Source of the DNA: Nocardioidaceae bacterium
Lineage (GTDB): Bacteria > Actinomycetota > Actinomycetes > Propionibacteriales > Nocardioidaceae
Length of the DNA: 47,110 nt
Direction: 5' to 3'
NCBI GenBank assembly: GCA_025927955.1
Contig: JAICKK010000006.1
Span: 1 to 47,110 of the forward strand
The position numbers were made by a program, and so were the translations under genes. How positions within the stretch are numbered: position 1 is the first letter of the stretch; every line of letters begins with the position of its first letter. Positions 45,113 through 47,110 of this stretch are shown in pieces. The notes beneath the pieces were generated by a model. That model ran no database searches. It was not told the origin of the DNA and saw nothing but the letters and a program-made list of their open reading frames with translations.

Positions 45113-46642
45113 GTGACGTCGCGGATGGCGCGGGCCGTCCCGGGCTGGCTGGCCGGCCTCGGCGCCGCCGGCGGCCGGCGGGTCGACGCGCTCCTGGGGG
45201 GCCGCGCCCGCCGTTCCGTGATCGTGGTGCTGACCTGCGCGCTCGCGCTGGCGGTGGCCGACCAGGGGGCGCTGAGCGCGACCGCCGGCGCGATCCAGGA
45301 CTACTTCGGCATCTCCAAGGCGCAGTTCGGGCTCCTGGGGTCGATCACCACCGCCGTCAGCGCCGTCGCGACCCTGCCGTTCGGCGTGTACGTCGACCGG
45401 GCCGACCGCAGCCGCATGCTGGCCTGGGGGACCGTGGTGTGGACGGCCGCCACCATCGCCAGCGGTCTGGCGACCAGCTATCTCGTCCTGCTGGCCACCC
45501 GCGTCTTCCTCGGCATGGTCATCGCGGTCGCCTATCCGGCTGTCGCCTCGCTGATCGGAGACTACTTCCCCTCCGCCGAACGCGGCCGGATCTACGGCTT
45601 CGTGCTGTCCGGCGAGCTGGTCGGCACCGGCGTGGGCGTCATCCTGGCCAGCCTGGCCGCGTCGGTGTTCGGCACCTGGCGCGCCGCCATGCTGGTGCTC
45701 GCCGTACCGGCCGCCGGGGTGTCCTGGCTCGTGTTCCGGCTGCCCGAGCCGATGCGCGGAGGCCCCAGCCAGATGCCCGCCGGCCAGCACGACGTCCTCT
45801 CCGCACAGCGTGTCCGGGAGGGGGCCGGACCCGATGGCGCCATCGGGGGCCCGGTCGAGGGAGACCGTGGAGGCGACGACCTGGCGGCGGAGCAGATCCG
45901 CGAGCACGGCGTCGGCCCGAGGCCGGCGCTGGTCCTGCGCCGGGACCCGAGCACGATGGGGCTGCCGGCCGCCGTCCGGTACGTCCTGCGCATCCGCACC
46001 AACGCGATCGTCATCGTCGCCAGCGCCCTCGGCTACTTCTTCTTCTCCGGCTTCCGGTTCTTCGGCATCCAGTGGATGCAGCAGCACTACGGCGTCGGCC
46101 GCGCCGCCGCGTCCTCCCTGGCCCTGCTCGTCGGGGTCGTGGCGATCGCCGGGGTGCTGGCGGGCGGCTGGTCGGCGGACCGGCTGCTGAGCCATGGCCG
46201 GGTCAACGCGCGCGTCGTCGTGCCCGCGGTCACGTTCGTGGTCGCCGCCGTGCTGTTCGCGCCCGGCATCGCGACCGGCTCCCTCGGCCTCGCGCTGGCA
46301 CTGATCCTGCCCGGCGCGTTCGTGTTCGCCGCCTCGAACCCGCCGCTGGACGCGGCCAGGCTCGACGTGATGCCGGCCCGGCTCTGGGGGAGGGCCGAGT
46401 CGGTCCGCACGGTGTGCCGCGGGGCACTGGAGGCGTCGGCGCCGGTGACGTTCGGGCTGGTCGCCGGCAACGTCTTCGGCGGGCGGGGACAGGGTCTGAC
46501 GAGCACGTTCCTGGTCATGCTCGCGCCGCTGCTGCTGTCCGGGCTGATCCTGCTGGTCGCCGTGCGCACCTACCCCCGCGACGTGGCCACGGCTGTCGCC
46601 TCGGAGCGGGCCATGCGCGAGGGTGACCGAGATGGTGGCTAG
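45113..46642 (+). CDS. MFS transporter, spinster-like
   Basis: A 509-residue major facilitator with 12 predicted helices. TM1-2 read VIVVLTCALALAVADQGALS and FGLLGSITTAVSAVATLPFG, followed by the loop VYVDRADRSRML, motif A of this family; TM4-5 contain GMVIAVAYPAVASLIGDYFPSAERGRIYG. A long cytoplasmic loop of about 70 residues divides the halves. The family includes sphingolipid- and organic-acid-type transporters; the substrate is unknown. The GTG at 45113 is 7 nt after CAGGTT (45100-45105), a possible leaderless start. Its stop overlaps the convergent gene. Confidence 0.88.
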   Translation: MTSRMARAVPGWLAGLGAAGGRRVDALLGGRARRSVIVVLTCALALAVADQGALSATAGAIQDYFGISKAQFGLLGSITTAVSAVATLPFGVYVDRADRSRMLAWGTVVWTAATIASGLATSYLVLLATRVFLGMVIAVAYPAVASLIGDYFPSAERGRIYGFVLSGELVGTGVGVILASLAASVFGTWRAAMLVLAVPAAGVSWLVFRLPEPMRGGPSQMPAGQHDVLSAQRVREGAGPDGAIGGPVEGDRGGDDLAAEQIREHGVGPRPALVLRRDPSTMGLPAAVRYVLRIRTNAIVIVASALGYFFFSGFRFFGIQWMQQHYGVGRAAASSLALLVGVVAIAGVLAGGWSADRLLSHGRVNARVVVPAVTFVVAAVLFAPGIATGSLGLALALILPGAFVFAASNPPLDAARLDVMPARLWGRAESVRTVCRGALEASAPVTFGLVAGNVFGGRGQGLTSTFLVMLAPLLLSGLILLVAVRTYPRDVATAVASERAMREGDRDGG

Positions 46643-47110
46643 GACTCGTCCCCGCCGCGGGAGGCTCCGCCGTTGTCGGACAGCGCCCGGGCCAGCTCCT
46701 CGCCGCCGATCTCGCGCTCGATGTCCTCCAGGGGCCGGTTCTTCGTCTCGGGGACCTTGAACCAGAAGAAGGCGATGGCCACGATGCCCACCGCGGCGTA
46801 GATCCAGAAGGTGGGACCGCGCCCGATGGCCTTGGTCTCCTGGAGGAAGAAGAAGGAGACGATGAAGTTCACGCCCCAGTTGCAGATCGTGGCCACGGCC
46901 ATCGCCTGGCTGCGGAACTGCAAGGGGTAGATCTCGGAGATCATCAGCCAGAAGACCGGCCCCAGCCCGATCGCGAAGCCGATGATGTAGACGATCACGC
47001 AGACCAGGCCGAGCACGGGCACGCCCTGGTTCAGGGCCGAGAACTGGAAGTAGGCACCGAGGACGATCAGCGCGACCGTCAACGTGGCGGTGCCGGCCAG
47101 CAGCAGTCCC
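46639..47110 (-). CDS. MFS sugar porter, C-terminal part
   Basis: The 3' end of a sugar-porter type MFS gene on the minus strand, cut at the window edge; the frame is open to 47109. It shows TM10-12 with GLGPVFWLMISEIYPLQFRSQAMAVA, then FFLQETKAIGRGPTFWIYAAVG, and the sugar-porter signature VPETKNRPLEDIE, after which comes a short hydrophilic tail. The sugar is not known. Its TAG stop and the TAG of the MFS gene on the other strand form the sequence CTAG, so the two convergent genes overlap by 4 nt. Confidence 0.93.
   Translation of the reverse strand, partial: GLLLAGTATLTVALIVLGAYFQFSALNQGVPVLGLVCVIVYIIGFAIGLGPVFWLMISEIYPLQFRSQAMAVATICNWGVNFIVSFFFLQETKAIGRGPTFWIYAAVGIVAIAFFWFKVPETKNRPLEDIEREIGGEELARALSDNGGASRGGDES

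Overview
The window is high-GC DNA with GTG/TTG starts, ATGA/GTGA start-stop overlaps, probable leaderless promoters, an F420-type oxidoreductase and an MSMEG_6728-type protein. This points to an actinobacterium. Gene content and order (gatCAB, ilvD, ilvBNC, serA, leuB, ilvE, cimA, gltX) suggest a Nocardioidaceae-like lineage, but that placement is inferred from gene order only. There is no phage, plasmid, CRISPR or complete insertion sequence.

Layout. 1-4379: end of ligA, then gatCAB. 4404-7216 (minus): a Tat-exported DUF1501 protein and its DUF1800 partner. 7432-8550: Asp-box (BNR) beta-propeller. 8595-15869: ilvD, a minus-strand PLP decarboxylase, a wrecked DHA2 transporter relic, then ilvB-ilvN-ilvC behind a leader peptide and terminator. 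15896-15973: a long palindrome. 15984-17737 (minus): ABC exporter. 17878-22505: MSMEG_6728-type protein, serA, an APC permease and a minus-strand methyltransferase. 22605-27434: a Val-Leu-Ile leader, a tiny ORF, leuB, ilvE, an F420-type oxidoreductase and a membrane Ser/Thr kinase. 27445-28290 (minus): patatin-like protein. 28375-31551: Leu-Ile-Ile leader with terminator, cimA, amidase. 31634-33559: secreted sedolisin, followed by a structured tandem repeat. 33882-38426: conserved protein, FAH-family hydrolase, gltX, CPBP protein, tRNA-Gln and tRNA-Glu. 38552-42850: APC/KimA-like transporter divergent from a small membrane protein and a KdpD/KdpE-like pair. 42928-44996: Ada-AlkA fusion and Ogt. 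45113-47110: two convergent MFS genes, the last one cut by the window end.

Two themes stand out. First, most of branched-chain amino acid synthesis is here (ilvD, ilvBNC, leuB, ilvE, cimA), and three of its transcription units are preceded by short ORFs carrying adjacent branched-chain codons: Ile-Leu-Val before ilvB, Val-Leu-Ile before leuB-ilvE, Leu-Ile-Ile before cimA. Two of these are followed by textbook intrinsic terminators with identical T-tails. The cimA leader, which has no Val codon, fits an enzyme that feeds isoleucine synthesis. Second, the indirect Gln-tRNA route is largely present (gatCAB, gltX, tRNA-Gln, tRNA-Glu).

Many genes begin 6-7 nt after an nAnnnT hexamer and lack a ribosome binding site, as expected for leaderless transcripts. 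The most system-like candidate for new biology, apart from the leader set, is the compact transporter/two-component module at 38552-42850 with direct-repeat operators between its divergent arms.
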